Origin: Pelagibacterales bacterium SAG-MED30
GTDB lineage: Bacteria > Pseudomonadota > Alphaproteobacteria > Pelagibacterales > Pelagibacteraceae
Direction: 5' to 3'
Length of the DNA stretch: 64,000 nt
Assembly (NCBI GenBank): GCA_014653775.1
Contig: JACWEA010000002.1
Coordinates: 37,580-101,579 of the forward strand
Every line of letters begins with the position of its first letter. The stretch's first letter is position 1. Below, in pieces: positions 9,959 through 18,813 of this stretch. The position numbers were made by a program, and so were the translations under genes. The notes beneath the pieces are model-generated. The model ran no database searches and was not told the origin of the DNA. It saw only the letters and a program-made list of their open reading frames with translations.

Positions 9959-9973
9959 TATAAAACTTAGATC

Positions 9974-10981
9974 ATGAATATTGCAATAGTAGGTGCAACT
10001 GGAAATGTTGGTAGAAAAACTTTAGAAGTTCTTGAAAAAAAAGAATTACCAATTGACAATCTATATTTATTAGCATCTTCCAAAAGTGTTGGAACAAAAA
10101 TTTCATTTAAAGGTGAAGAACATAAAGTTTCTGATTTGAAAAACTTTGATTTTTCAAAAGTAAAAATTACATTTTTTGCAGCAGGTGGAAAAATTTCAGA
10201 AGAATTTGCGGGAAAAGCAGCTAAACATAGTATAGTCATAGATAATTCAAGTTATTATAGAATGGATCCTGATGTTCCTTTGATTGTCCCACAGGTTAAC
10301 GCTGATCATTTGAATAATATTAATAAGAATATTATAGCAAATCCAAATTGTTCAACTGCACAATTGGTGATTGTACTAAAACCTTTGCATGATTTATTTT
10401 CAATTAAAAGAATAGTTGTTTCAACTTACCAATCAGTTTCTGGAGGAGGTAAAGCACCTATGGATGAATTAATTGAACAAACCAAATCAGTTTTAGAAGG
10501 CAAAAAAGTTAAATCTAAAAATTTTACAAAACAAATAGCTTTTAATGCTATTCCACATATCGATGTATTTTCTGAAGATGGTTATACAAAAGAAGAAATT
10601 AAAATGAATAATGAAACCAAAAAAATTTTAGATGTTAAAATTGATTTGACGGCAACTTGTGTTAGATTACCAATATCCATCTCTCATTCTGAGTCAGTTA
10701 ATGTTCAATTTGAAAAACCTTTTTCTCTGGATAAAGTTAAAGAGGCTTTAGATAACTTTGAAGGATGTAAAGTAATTGATGAGAGAATTGATGGAGGATA
10801 TTTGACTCCATTAGAAGCTGAGGGAAGAGATGAAACATTTATATCTAGAATAAGAGAGGATAAAACAATTAAAAATGGATTAAATTTGTGGATTGTCTCA
10901 GATAATCTTTTAAGGGGCGCGGCCTTGAATGCAGTCGAAATAGCTGAAACATTGATTAAAAATGATTTCTATGAAAAATAA
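9974..10981 (+). CDS. asd: Aspartate-semialdehyde dehydrogenase Asd
   Basis: Asd reduces beta-aspartyl phosphate to aspartate semialdehyde with NADPH, the branch point to lysine/diaminopimelate, threonine and homoserine (hence methionine). The 335-residue protein has the N-terminal dinucleotide loop VGATGNVGRKTLEVL, the catalytic Cys in NPNCSTAQ near residue 120, the YQSVSGGGK segment near 146 and a conserved His in IPHIDVF. It begins 15 bp after dmdA and its last 11 bases overlap sdhC. It is the gene usually found next to leuB. Confidence 0.97.
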   Translation: MNIAIVGATGNVGRKTLEVLEKKELPIDNLYLLASSKSVGTKISFKGEEHKVSDLKNFDFSKVKITFFAAGGKISEEFAGKAAKHSIVIDNSSYYRMDPDVPLIVPQVNADHLNNINKNIIANPNCSTAQLVIVLKPLHDLFSIKRIVVSTYQSVSGGGKAPMDELIEQTKSVLEGKKVKSKNFTKQIAFNAIPHIDVFSEDGYTKEEIKMNNETKKILDVKIDLTATCVRLPISISHSESVNVQFEKPFSLDKVKEALDNFEGCKVIDERIDGGYLTPLEAEGRDETFISRIREDKTIKNGLNLWIVSDNLLRGAALNAVEIAETLIKNDFYEK

Positions 10982-11354
10982 GGAACCTTTATCTCCTCAT
11001 ATTCAAATTTATAGTTGGCATATTTCATCTTTAGTATCCATCTCTCATAGAATAACTGGTATAATTAATATAATTTCAATTACATTAATTTGTTTGTGGG
11101 CTTCATTACTTCTATTTGGGGAAAGCTATTATATAATAATAGATTTATTCTTGAGTTCACTAATAGGTAAATTTATTATTTTAATACTTACTTGGTCTTT
11201 TTCTTTTCAAATTTTGAGCGAAATAAGACACTTGATTATGGATTTTGGTTATGGATTTGAACTTAAAACTACCAAAATAACAGGTTTATTAGTGATATTT
11301 GGATCAATATTTTTAACAGTAGTTTTGTACTTAGTTGGAAAAAATTTTATTTAA
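10971..11354 (+). CDS. sdhC: Succinate dehydrogenase cytochrome b556-type subunit SdhC
   Basis: SdhC is a membrane anchor of respiratory complex II. The 127-residue product starts with the family motif PLSPHIQIYSW, has SISHRITG near residue 23 (quinone-site Ser and Arg, matching E. coli S27 and R31) and about three membrane spans. IRHLIMDFGY follows span 2. When aligned on that motif, the position of the E. coli heme ligand His84 is Gln in SFQILSEIRH. ATG 10971 gives MKNKEPLSPH and is preferred over ATG 10962. The gene overlaps the end of asd by 11 bp and is followed by sdhD after 1 bp. Confidence 0.92.
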   Translation: MKNKEPLSPHIQIYSWHISSLVSISHRITGIINIISITLICLWASLLLFGESYYIIIDLFLSSLIGKFIILILTWSFSFQILSEIRHLIMDFGYGFELKTTKITGLLVIFGSIFLTVVLYLVGKNFI

Positions 11355-11355
11355 A

Positions 11356-11679
11356 ATGATTAATGCAACTAAAAAATGGATTTTTTTAAAAATTAGTGGA
11401 GCAATATTAATTCCCTTGATGGTATGGTTTATTTTAAATTTAATTAAAGTTTATGATCAAGAATATGTAAATGTTGTAAATTTTTTTACAAACTCGTTAT
11501 CTAAGTTTTTATTTAGTATTTTTATTATTGTTGCTTACTTCTTTTCAGCATTGAGTATTAGTGAGGTTTTCGAGGATTATATTAAAAATGCTAAAATCAA
11601 AAATGTCGCAAATAGGCTTTTATACGTTTCAGCAGTGGCAATTCCATTAATTACAATTATATTAATATCTATCTTATGA
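11356..11679 (+). CDS. sdhD: Succinate dehydrogenase hydrophobic membrane anchor SdhD
   Basis: SdhD is the second membrane anchor of complex II. It is 107 residues with three predicted membrane spans. The quinone-site EDYI (matching E. coli D82/Y83) is present near residue 75, but the His that ligates heme b eleven residues before the Asp in E. coli is Phe here, and the whole protein contains no histidine. The ORF track starts at TTG 11335; the ATG at 11356, 1 bp after the sdhC stop, is chosen. The stop overlaps the sdhA start (ATGA). Similarity to SdhD is weak in sequence, but position and topology make the call firm. Confidence 0.9.
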   Translation: MINATKKWIFLKISGAILIPLMVWFILNLIKVYDQEYVNVVNFFTNSLSKFLFSIFIIVAYFFSALSISEVFEDYIKNAKIKNVANRLLYVSAVAIPLITIILISIL

Positions 11680-13451
11680 ATTCTTACAAAATAATTAATC
11701 ACGAATATGATGTTGTTGTTTTAGGAGCTGGAGGTTCAGGTTTAAGAGCCGCAGTGGGCTTAAGTGAAGCTGGATTAAAAACCGCATGTATTTCAAAAGT
11801 TTTTCCAACTAGAAGCCATACTTCAGCTGCTCAAGGAGGTATTTCGGCGGCGCTTGGTAATATGGGAGAAGATGATTGGCGTTGGCATATGTATGATACA
11901 GTTAAAGGAGCTGATTGGTTAGGTGATCAAGATAGTATCGAATATCTTTGTAAAGAAGCACCGAAAGCAGTGATTGAATTAGAAAAATATGGTGTTCCTT
12001 TTAGTAGAACTGAAGATGGAAAAATTTATCAAAGACCTTTTGGTGGCATGACAAAAAACTATGGTAACGGCACTGTTCAAAGAACTTGTGCAGCCGCAGA
12101 TAGAACAGGTCATGCAATTTTACATACTCTTTACGGACAAGCTTTGAAACATAACACAGAATTTTTTATAGAATACTTTGCACTAGATCTAATTATGAAA
12201 AATGGTGAATGTAAAGGTTTAATAGCATGGAACCTTAATGATGGTACCATTCATAGATTTAGATCTCATATTACGATTATCGCAACTGGTGGATATGGTA
12301 AAATTTATTATTCTGCCACTTCAGCTCATACATGTACTGGTGATGGAAATGCAATGATATTGCGAGCAGGCTTACCTTTGCAAGATATGGAATTTGTTCA
12401 ATTTCATCCAACAGGAATTTATGGACATGGCACTTTAATTTCAGAGGGTGTTAGAGGAGAAGGAGGATATTTAGTCAATTCAAAAGGTGAAAAATTTATG
12501 GAACGTTATGCACCTAAAGCTAAAGATTTAGCATCTCGAGATGTAGTTAGTAGATCTATAGCAGTAGAAATTAATGAAGGTAGAGGAGTTGGAAAAGAAA
12601 AAGATCATGTACATTTACATTTAAGTCACTTAGATTCAAAAGTAATTGAGGAACGACTTCCTGGGATTTCAGAGTCATCAAGATTATTTGCCAATGTTGA
12701 TGTAACTAAAGAACCAATACCAGTTGTTCCAACAGTTCATTATAATATGGGAGGTATACCTACAAATTATAAAGCAGAAGTTTTAACTTTAAATGGTTCA
12801 GAAAAAACAGTTCCTGGATTGATGGCAATTGGTGAGGCTGCTTGTGTTTCAGTACATGGAGCTAATAGGCTAGGATCAAATTCTTTAATTGATTTAGTAG
12901 TTTTTGGAAGAGCAGCAGCAAAACGGGCTTCAGAAATAGTTAAACCTAACATGCCTCATGAAAGTATTGATGAGTCAGAAACTGAAAAATGTCTAGAAAG
13001 ATTTGACAAACTTAGAAATGCTAATGGAGAAAATAGTACTGCAGAGCTTAGAGTAAATATGCAAAAAACTATGCAATCAAAATGTGCAGTATTCAGATCA
13101 GAAAATACTCTTAAAGAAGGAGTTGATGAAATCAGAAAAACTTATGATGGAATGGGATCTTTATCAGTTAAAGATAGATCATTAATTTTTAATACTGATT
13201 TAGTTGAAACTTTAGAATTTGATAATTTGATAAGACAAGCTATTACCACAATAGACTCAGCTTATCATAGAAAAGAAAGCAGGGGAGCACATGCAAGAGA
13301 AGATTTTCCTAAAAGAGATGATGAAAAATATATGAAACATACTCTTTCATGGTTTAATGGAAAAGAAACAAAAATCAATTATAGATCAGTTCATAGAAAC
13401 ACTTTAACTAATGAGGTTCAATACTTTCCACCTCAAGAAAGAGTTTATTAA
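11676..13451 (+). CDS. sdhA: Succinate dehydrogenase flavoprotein subunit SdhA
   Basis: SdhA oxidises succinate to fumarate, passing electrons to SdhB. The 591-residue length is standard. It shows the FAD-binding [13 protein letters not shown] near residue 16, the covalent FAD-attachment His in [11 protein letters not shown] near 46, the substrate site HPTGIYGHG near 245, and [15 protein letters not shown] near 392. The start overlaps sdhD by 4 bp and the end overlaps sdhB by 1 bp (TAATG). It is peripheral on the cytoplasmic face of the inner membrane. Confidence 0.98.
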   Translation: MNSYKIINHEYDVVVLGAGGSGLRAAVGLSEAGLKTACISKVFPTRSHTSAAQGGISAALGNMGEDDWRWHMYDTVKGADWLGDQDSIEYLCKEAPKAVIELEKYGVPFSRTEDGKIYQRPFGGMTKNYGNGTVQRTCAAADRTGHAILHTLYGQALKHNTEFFIEYFALDLIMKNGECKGLIAWNLNDGTIHRFRSHITIIATGGYGKIYYSATSAHTCTGDGNAMILRAGLPLQDMEFVQFHPTGIYGHGTLISEGVRGEGGYLVNSKGEKFMERYAPKAKDLASRDVVSRSIAVEINEGRGVGKEKDHVHLHLSHLDSKVIEERLPGISESSRLFANVDVTKEPIPVVPTVHYNMGGIPTNYKAEVLTLNGSEKTVPGLMAIGEAACVSVHGANRLGSNSLIDLVVFGRAAAKRASEIVKPNMPHESIDESETEKCLERFDKLRNANGENSTAELRVNMQKTMQSKCAVFRSENTLKEGVDEIRKTYDGMGSLSVKDRSLIFNTDLVETLEFDNLIRQAITTIDSAYHRKESRGAHAREDFPKRDDEKYMKHTLSWFNGKETKINYRSVHRNTLTNEVQYFPPQERVY

Positions 13452-14230
13452 TGGTTCAAATAAATTTGCCTGAAAATTCTAGAGTTATAAAAGGCAAATA
13501 TTTTAAAGATAAAACTGGTTCTAAGAATTTAAGAAAGATAAATATTTACAGATGGGATCCTTCTACAAGAGAAAAACCCAGAATTGATACTTATGAAGTA
13601 GATATGGATAATTGTCCTTCTAAAGTGTTAGATATTTTGAATAAGATAAAAAATGAGATAGATCCTACAATAGCTTATAGAAGATCCTGTGCTCATGGAG
13701 TGTGTGGTTCTTGTGCAATGAATATGGGTGGAAAAAATGGATTAGCCTGCACAACTCCTCATGCAGAGATTGATGGTGATATTAATATTTATCCTTTACC
13801 TCATCTTAAAGTTAAAAGAGATTTAATTGGTGATTTAGATGGGCTTTATAAACAATATCAATCAATTGAACCTTGGTTAAAATCAAATTCAAAATCTGAG
13901 TCTAAAGAAATTTTTCAATCAAAAAAAGATAGAGCTAAATTAGATGGAGCATATGAATGTATAATGTGTGCCTGCTGCTCGACATCCTGCCCAAGCTATT
14001 GGTGGAATGGTGATAAATATCTAGGACCAGCTGTTTTATTACAAGCTTATAGATGGATAATAGATAGTAGAGACGAGGAGAGACAAAAAAGACTAAAAAA
14101 AGTTGCGGATGAACTTAAACTTTATAGATGTCATACAATTCTTAACTGTACTAGCGCTTGTCCAAAAGGTTTGAATCCTGCAAAAGCTATAGCGGAAATA
14201 AAAAAAATGTTAGCAACTGCTAACGTTTAA
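13451..14230 (+). CDS. sdhB: Succinate dehydrogenase iron-sulfur subunit SdhB
   Basis: SdhB carries electrons from FAD to quinone through three iron-sulfur clusters. In the 259-residue protein the [2Fe-2S] ligands are in [10 protein letters not shown] near residue 76, the [4Fe-4S] ligands in [12 protein letters not shown] near 174 and the [3Fe-4S] ligands in [14 protein letters not shown] near 227. All cluster cysteines are intact, so electron transfer to quinone should work even if heme b is absent from the anchors. It overlaps sdhA by 1 bp and is separated from mmsA by a 42-bp gap that holds inverted repeats. Confidence 0.98.
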   Translation: MVQINLPENSRVIKGKYFKDKTGSKNLRKINIYRWDPSTREKPRIDTYEVDMDNCPSKVLDILNKIKNEIDPTIAYRRSCAHGVCGSCAMNMGGKNGLACTTPHAEIDGDINIYPLPHLKVKRDLIGDLDGLYKQYQSIEPWLKSNSKSESKEIFQSKKDRAKLDGAYECIMCACCSTSCPSYWWNGDKYLGPAVLLQAYRWIIDSRDEERQKRLKKVADELKLYRCHTILNCTSACPKGLNPAKAIAEIKKMLATANV

Positions 14231-14266
14231 TCAATAGACTATTGAGATTTTTTGATCTAAAAGATC
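14231..14266. promoter_or_regulatory. Two adjacent inverted repeats between sdhB and mmsA
   Basis: The gap contains a perfect 15-bp palindrome TCAATAGACTATTGA at 14231-14245, immediately followed by GATCT-AAA-AGATC at 14254-14266. The second could form a 5-bp hairpin but has no U-tract, so it is not a convincing terminator. The first is of a size suited to a dimeric regulator. Palindromes are rare in the other gaps of this gene run, so an operator or RNA-processing site is plausible. Confidence 0.4.
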
Positions 14267-14272
14267 GTATTC

Positions 14273-15766
14273 ATGAGATTAATTGAACATTACGTAGGTG
14301 GAAAAATAATTCCTGGAAATTCAGATAAAAAAGGTAAAGTTTTTAATCCAGCTACTGGTGAACAAGAAAAAGAAGTTAGACTAGCATCTAAGGTTGATCT
14401 AGATCAAGCTGTTATAGTTGCAAAAAAAGCTTTTGAAGAATGGTCACTAAAACCATCAATAGTAAGAGCAAGAGTCATGTTTAAATTCAAAGAATTAATA
14501 GAAAAAAATTCAGATGAACTTACAAAGTTAATAGTTACAGAACATGGAAAAGTTTATGAAGATGCCAAGGGGTCCTTGACGCGAGGCTTAGAAGTTGTTG
14601 AATTTGCTTGTGGTATACCTCACTTGCTTAAAGGTGAATTTTCAGAAAATGTTGGAACTAATGTTGATAGCTGGTCAATGCGTCAACCATTAGGAGTTGT
14701 AGCAGGAATTACACCTTTTAATTTTCCTGCAATGGTGCCTATGTGGATGTTTCCTATAGCAATAGCATGTGGAAATACTTTTATATTAAAGCCATCTGAA
14801 AAAGATCCATCGTGTGCAATCAAATTAGCAGAATTGTTAAAAGAGGCAGGTCTTCCAGATGGCGTTTTTAATATTGTAAATGGAGACAAAGAGGCTGTGG
14901 ATGCTATCTTGACAAACAAAGATGTTAAGGCAGTAAGTTTTGTAGGCTCAACACCCATAGCAAAATATATTTATGAGAATTCTGCAAAAAATGAAAAAAG
15001 AGTTCAGGCACTCGGTGGTGCCAAAAATCATTTAGTTGTTATGCCTGATTGTGATTTAGATGGTGCAGTTAATGGTTTAATGGGGGCAGCATATGGTTCT
15101 GCAGGTGAAAGATGTATGGCTCAATCAGTTGCTGTGGCTGTTGGAGATATAGGAGACGAGCTAGTATCAAGATTATCAAAAAAAGTAGAAACGTTAAAAG
15201 TTGGTCCAGGAATGGACAAAAGCTCCGAAATGGGACCTTTGGTTACCAGACAGCATCTAGAAAAAGTAAAAGGATACGTTGATTTAGGTGTAAAAGAAGG
15301 TGCTAGACTGATTGTAGATGGTAGAGATTTGAAATTGCAAGGTTATGAAAATGGTTTTTATATAGGGGGCTGTTTGTTTGATCATGTAAAAAAGGAAATG
15401 AGAATATATAAAGAAGAAATATTTGGACCAGTTTTATCTGTAGTAAGAGTAAAAACTTTTGAAGAAGCAGCAAAACTTATTAATGATCATGAATATGGAA
15501 ATGGAGTTAGTATCTATACTAGAGATGGTGATGTAGGAAGAACCTTTGCTAGCAAGATACAAGTTGGAATGGTTGGCATTAACGTTCCTATTCCAGTTCC
15601 AATGGCTTTTCATAGTTTTGGTGGTTGGAAACGATCTTTATTTGGAGATAGTGCGATGCATGGTATGGAAGGTGTAAAGTTCTACACAAAACTTAAAACA
15701 ATAACTTCAAGATGGCCTTCTGGAATTAGATCAAATGCTGAGTTCGTTATGCCAACAATGAAATAG
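14273..15766 (+). CDS. mmsA: CoA-acylating methylmalonate-semialdehyde dehydrogenase MmsA
   Basis: MmsA oxidises malonate or methylmalonate semialdehyde to acetyl- or propionyl-CoA with NAD+ and CoA. The 497-residue aldehyde dehydrogenase shows the MmsA-type segment GITPFNFPAMVPMWM near residue 141, GSTPIAKYIY near 225, ALGGAKNH near 247 and the catalytic Cys in AGERCMAQS near 281. It lies between sdhB and mdh and would feed CoA esters from valine, beta-alanine, inositol or C3 acrylate/3-hydroxypropionate routes into central metabolism. Which substrate matters here cannot be read from the sequence. Confidence 0.92.
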   Translation: MRLIEHYVGGKIIPGNSDKKGKVFNPATGEQEKEVRLASKVDLDQAVIVAKKAFEEWSLKPSIVRARVMFKFKELIEKNSDELTKLIVTEHGKVYEDAKGSLTRGLEVVEFACGIPHLLKGEFSENVGTNVDSWSMRQPLGVVAGITPFNFPAMVPMWMFPIAIACGNTFILKPSEKDPSCAIKLAELLKEAGLPDGVFNIVNGDKEAVDAILTNKDVKAVSFVGSTPIAKYIYENSAKNEKRVQALGGAKNHLVVMPDCDLDGAVNGLMGAAYGSAGERCMAQSVAVAVGDIGDELVSRLSKKVETLKVGPGMDKSSEMGPLVTRQHLEKVKGYVDLGVKEGARLIVDGRDLKLQGYENGFYIGGCLFDHVKKEMRIYKEEIFGPVLSVVRVKTFEEAAKLINDHEYGNGVSIYTRDGDVGRTFASKIQVGMVGINVPIPVPMAFHSFGGWKRSLFGDSAMHGMEGVKFYTKLKTITSRWPSGIRSNAEFVMPTMK

Positions 15767-15778
15767 GGAAAAATATTA

Positions 15779-16741
15779 ATGAGCAAAATATCTTTAATTG
15801 GTGCTGGTCAAATAGGAGGAACCCTTGCTCATATTATTGGTACAAAAGAACTTGTAGATGAAGTTGTTCTTTTTGATGTTGCAAGTGGAATGGCTAAAGG
15901 TAAAGCTCTAGATATTGCCCAATCATCATCGATAGATGGTTTTAATGTAAAATTTTCAGGTACTGATGATTATAAGGATATTAAAGACTCAGATGTAATT
16001 ATTATTACTGCCGGGGTTCCAAGAAAACCTGGAATGAGTAGAGATGATCTTCTCGGTATAAATTTGAAAATTATTAAACAAGTTTCTGCAGGAATTAAAC
16101 AGAACGCACCTAACGCTTTTGTAATTTGTATTACAAATCCTTTAGATGTAATGGTTATGGCATTTCAAAAATTTTCAGGATTATCATCTAACAAGGTTGT
16201 TGGAATGGCTGGAATTTTAGATAGTTCAAGATTTAAATTGTTTTTATCTTTAGAACTTAATGTTCCTGTAAAAGAAATAGATGCAATGGTAATGGGTGGA
16301 CATGGAGATACTATGGTACCAATGCCTAGATTTACGAAAGTTTCAGGAAAACCTTTGCTTGATTTAGTAAAAGAGGGAAAAATTTCTCAAGAAAGACTGG
16401 AAGAAATAAATCAAAGAACTAGAGATGGTGGAGCTGAGATAGTTAAATATCTTGAAAAAGGATCTGCATTTTATGCACCTGCAGCATCAGGAGTTGAGAT
16501 GGCAGAAGCATACTTAAAGGATGAGAAAAAATTTCTACCATGTGCTGTTCAATTAAATGGAGAGTATGGTGTGAATAATATTTATGCAGGTGTTCCAGTG
16601 ATTATTGGAAAAGATGGTGTGGAAAAAATCGAGCAAATTGATTTAGATGCTAAAGAAAAAAAAGAATTTATGCATTCTATTGATGCAGTTAAGGCTCTTT
16701 GGGAGGTGGCATCTAAAATAGATCCTGATCTTTCTAAGTAA
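15779..16741 (+). CDS. mdh: Malate dehydrogenase
   Basis: Mdh interconverts malate and oxaloacetate with NAD+ in the TCA cycle. The 320-residue protein is of the LDH-like alphaproteobacterial type. It has the NAD loop [11 protein letters not shown] at the N-terminus, substrate Arg in [12 protein letters not shown] near residue 82, [10 protein letters not shown] near 117 and the catalytic His in [10 protein letters not shown] near 176. It follows mmsA by 12 bp and precedes sucC by 2 bp, the order mdh-sucCD-sucAB-lpd common in alphaproteobacteria. Confidence 0.97.
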   Translation: MSKISLIGAGQIGGTLAHIIGTKELVDEVVLFDVASGMAKGKALDIAQSSSIDGFNVKFSGTDDYKDIKDSDVIIITAGVPRKPGMSRDDLLGINLKIIKQVSAGIKQNAPNAFVICITNPLDVMVMAFQKFSGLSSNKVVGMAGILDSSRFKLFLSLELNVPVKEIDAMVMGGHGDTMVPMPRFTKVSGKPLLDLVKEGKISQERLEEINQRTRDGGAEIVKYLEKGSAFYAPAASGVEMAEAYLKDEKKFLPCAVQLNGEYGVNNIYAGVPVIIGKDGVEKIEQIDLDAKEKKEFMHSIDAVKALWEVASKIDPDLSK

Positions 16742-16743
16742 TA

Positions 16744-17904
16744 ATGAACATTCACGAATATCAAGCTAAACAAATTTTAAAGAAATATGGAGCAACTGTT
16801 CCAGAGGGCGTATTTGCTATCACTGTTGATGAATTAGTAGAAAAAGCAAAATCATTAAATACAAAAAAATATGTTCTTAAAGCCCAAATCCATGCAGGTG
16901 GAAGAGGTAAAGCAGGAGGAGTAAAAATATTAAACACTATTGAAGAGTTAAGTGAGGCAGCAAAAGAGATGATGGGAAAAACTTTGGTTACTCATCAAAC
17001 AGGTCCTGAAGGACGAGAAGTAAAAAGGTTATACGTTGAAGAGTCATCAAACATAGATAAAGAGTTTTATTTATCTTGTTTAGTTGATAGAGCTAGTTCT
17101 AAAATAGCATTCATATCTAGCGACCAAGGTGGAATGGATATTGAAGAAGTAGCAAATAGTTCACCTGAAAAAATCAATACAACGAAAGTCGATATAAATA
17201 ATGAAGTTTCAGACAAAGATTGTGAAGAGATAATTAAAATCTTTAGCTTAAGTGGTAGCACAAAAACACAAGCAATTGCTTTAATAAAGTCAATTTATAA
17301 TATGTTTATAAGCACAGACGCAAATATGATTGAGGTCAATCCATTAATCTTGACTAAGGAAGAAAAAATAATTTGTTTAGATGCAAAAGTAAATTTTGAC
17401 TCTAACGCTTTATTTAGACATCCTGAAATTGTTGGGTTAAGAGATTTAAATGAAGAAGATCCAACAGAAATAGAAGCAAGCAAACATGATCTTGCTTACA
17501 TAAAATTGGATGGGAGTATTGGTTGTATGGTTAATGGAGCAGGATTGGCTATGGCAACTATGGACATAATTAAATTATATGGAAAAGAGCCAGCTAATTT
17601 TTTAGATGTTGGTGGTGGTGCTTCAAAAGAAAAAGTTTCAGCAGCTTTAAAGATAATTCTCTCAGATAAAAATGTTAAAGGAATTCTAGTTAATATTTTT
17701 GGAGGAATAATGAGATGTGATGTTCTTGCTCAAGGAGTGGTAGATGCAGCCAAAGAAATAAATATTAGTGTTCCATTAGTTGTTAGACTTGCAGGTACTA
17801 ATTTTAAAGAGGGAAAAAAGATATTGGATAATTCAGGATTAAAACTAATTTCTGCTGAAAATTTAGATGATGCAGCAAAAAAAATTGTAGAGGCAATTAA
17901 ATAA
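16744..17904 (+). CDS. sucC: Succinyl-CoA synthetase beta subunit SucC
   Basis: SucC is the nucleotide-binding ATP-grasp subunit of succinyl-CoA synthetase, which makes ATP or GTP from succinyl-CoA. The 386-residue length is typical. Visible features are the N-terminal [30 protein letters not shown] near residue 45, EVNPLILT near 198 and the C-terminal [15 protein letters not shown] near 318 that contacts SucD. It is 2 bp after mdh and 1 bp before sucD. Confidence 0.98.
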   Translation: MNIHEYQAKQILKKYGATVPEGVFAITVDELVEKAKSLNTKKYVLKAQIHAGGRGKAGGVKILNTIEELSEAAKEMMGKTLVTHQTGPEGREVKRLYVEESSNIDKEFYLSCLVDRASSKIAFISSDQGGMDIEEVANSSPEKINTTKVDINNEVSDKDCEEIIKIFSLSGSTKTQAIALIKSIYNMFISTDANMIEVNPLILTKEEKIICLDAKVNFDSNALFRHPEIVGLRDLNEEDPTEIEASKHDLAYIKLDGSIGCMVNGAGLAMATMDIIKLYGKEPANFLDVGGGASKEKVSAALKIILSDKNVKGILVNIFGGIMRCDVLAQGVVDAAKEINISVPLVVRLAGTNFKEGKKILDNSGLKLISAENLDDAAKKIVEAIK

Positions 17905-17905
17905 C

Positions 17906-18781
17906 ATGTCTGTTTTAGTTAATAAAAATACAAAAGTAATCTGCCAAGGTTTCACAGGATCGCATGGCACTTTTCATTCTGAACAATCAATTAAATATGG
18001 AACTAATTTAGTTGGAGGTGTTACTCCTAAAAAAGGCGGTCAAAAACATTTAGCTAGACCCGTTTTTAATAGTGTTTTAGAAGCTAAAAATGAAGTTGGA
18101 GCAGATGCGTCTATGATTTATGTGCCAGCAAAATTTGCAGCCGCAGCTATTATGGAAGCTATTGATGCGTCAATAGAATTAATTGTTTGTATTACTGAAG
18201 GTATACCAGTTCAGGATATGCTTAAAGTAAGACAAAAATTAAATGGTTCAAAAAGTAGATTGATTGGACCAAATTGCCCAGGAATAATTACGCCAAATGA
18301 ATGTAAAATTGGAATTATGCCAGGAAATATTCATAAAAAAGGATCAGTTGGGATAGTATCAAGATCTGGAACCCTAACATATGAGGCGGTGGCGCAAACA
18401 ACCGAGAATGGTTTAGGTCAATCAACTTGTATTGGCATCGGAGGTGATCCAATTAATGGAACAAACTTTATTGATTGCTTAGATTTATTTTTAAATGATG
18501 ATGAAACAGAATCTATTTTAATCATAGGTGAAATCGGGGGTACAGCAGAAGAAGAGGCAGCAGAATTTATCAAAAATTATAAAATAAAAAAACCTATAGT
18601 TGGATTTATAGCAGGTGTAACAGCTCCTCCTGGGAGAAGAATGGGACATGCAGGGGCAATTATTGCTGGAGGAAAAGGTGGCGCCCAAGATAAAATTAAA
18701 AAAATGGAAGATTGCGGCATTACAATTGCTAACTCACCTTCTCAAATGGGAAAAACTCTTTTAGATAAATTGTCTAATTGA
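17906..18781 (+). CDS. sucD: Succinyl-CoA synthetase alpha subunit SucD
   Basis: SucD binds CoA and carries the phosphohistidine intermediate of succinyl-CoA synthetase. The 291-residue protein has the CoA-binding [14 protein letters not shown] near residue 15, [12 protein letters not shown] near 122 and the active-site His in [18 protein letters not shown] near 245. It begins 1 bp after sucC and ends 32 bp before sucA. Confidence 0.98.
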   Translation: MSVLVNKNTKVICQGFTGSHGTFHSEQSIKYGTNLVGGVTPKKGGQKHLARPVFNSVLEAKNEVGADASMIYVPAKFAAAAIMEAIDASIELIVCITEGIPVQDMLKVRQKLNGSKSRLIGPNCPGIITPNECKIGIMPGNIHKKGSVGIVSRSGTLTYEAVAQTTENGLGQSTCIGIGGDPINGTNFIDCLDLFLNDDETESILIIGEIGGTAEEEAAEFIKNYKIKKPIVGFIAGVTAPPGRRMGHAGAIIAGGKGGAQDKIKKMEDCGITIANSPSQMGKTLLDKLSN

Positions 18782-18813
18782 AAAATTCTTCTCTAGGTTT
18801 ATATTAAAAAAAA

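Noticed and set aside
14254-14266. GATCTAAAAGATC as an intrinsic terminator for sdhCDAB
   Set aside because: The stem has five pairs and no U-tract follows.
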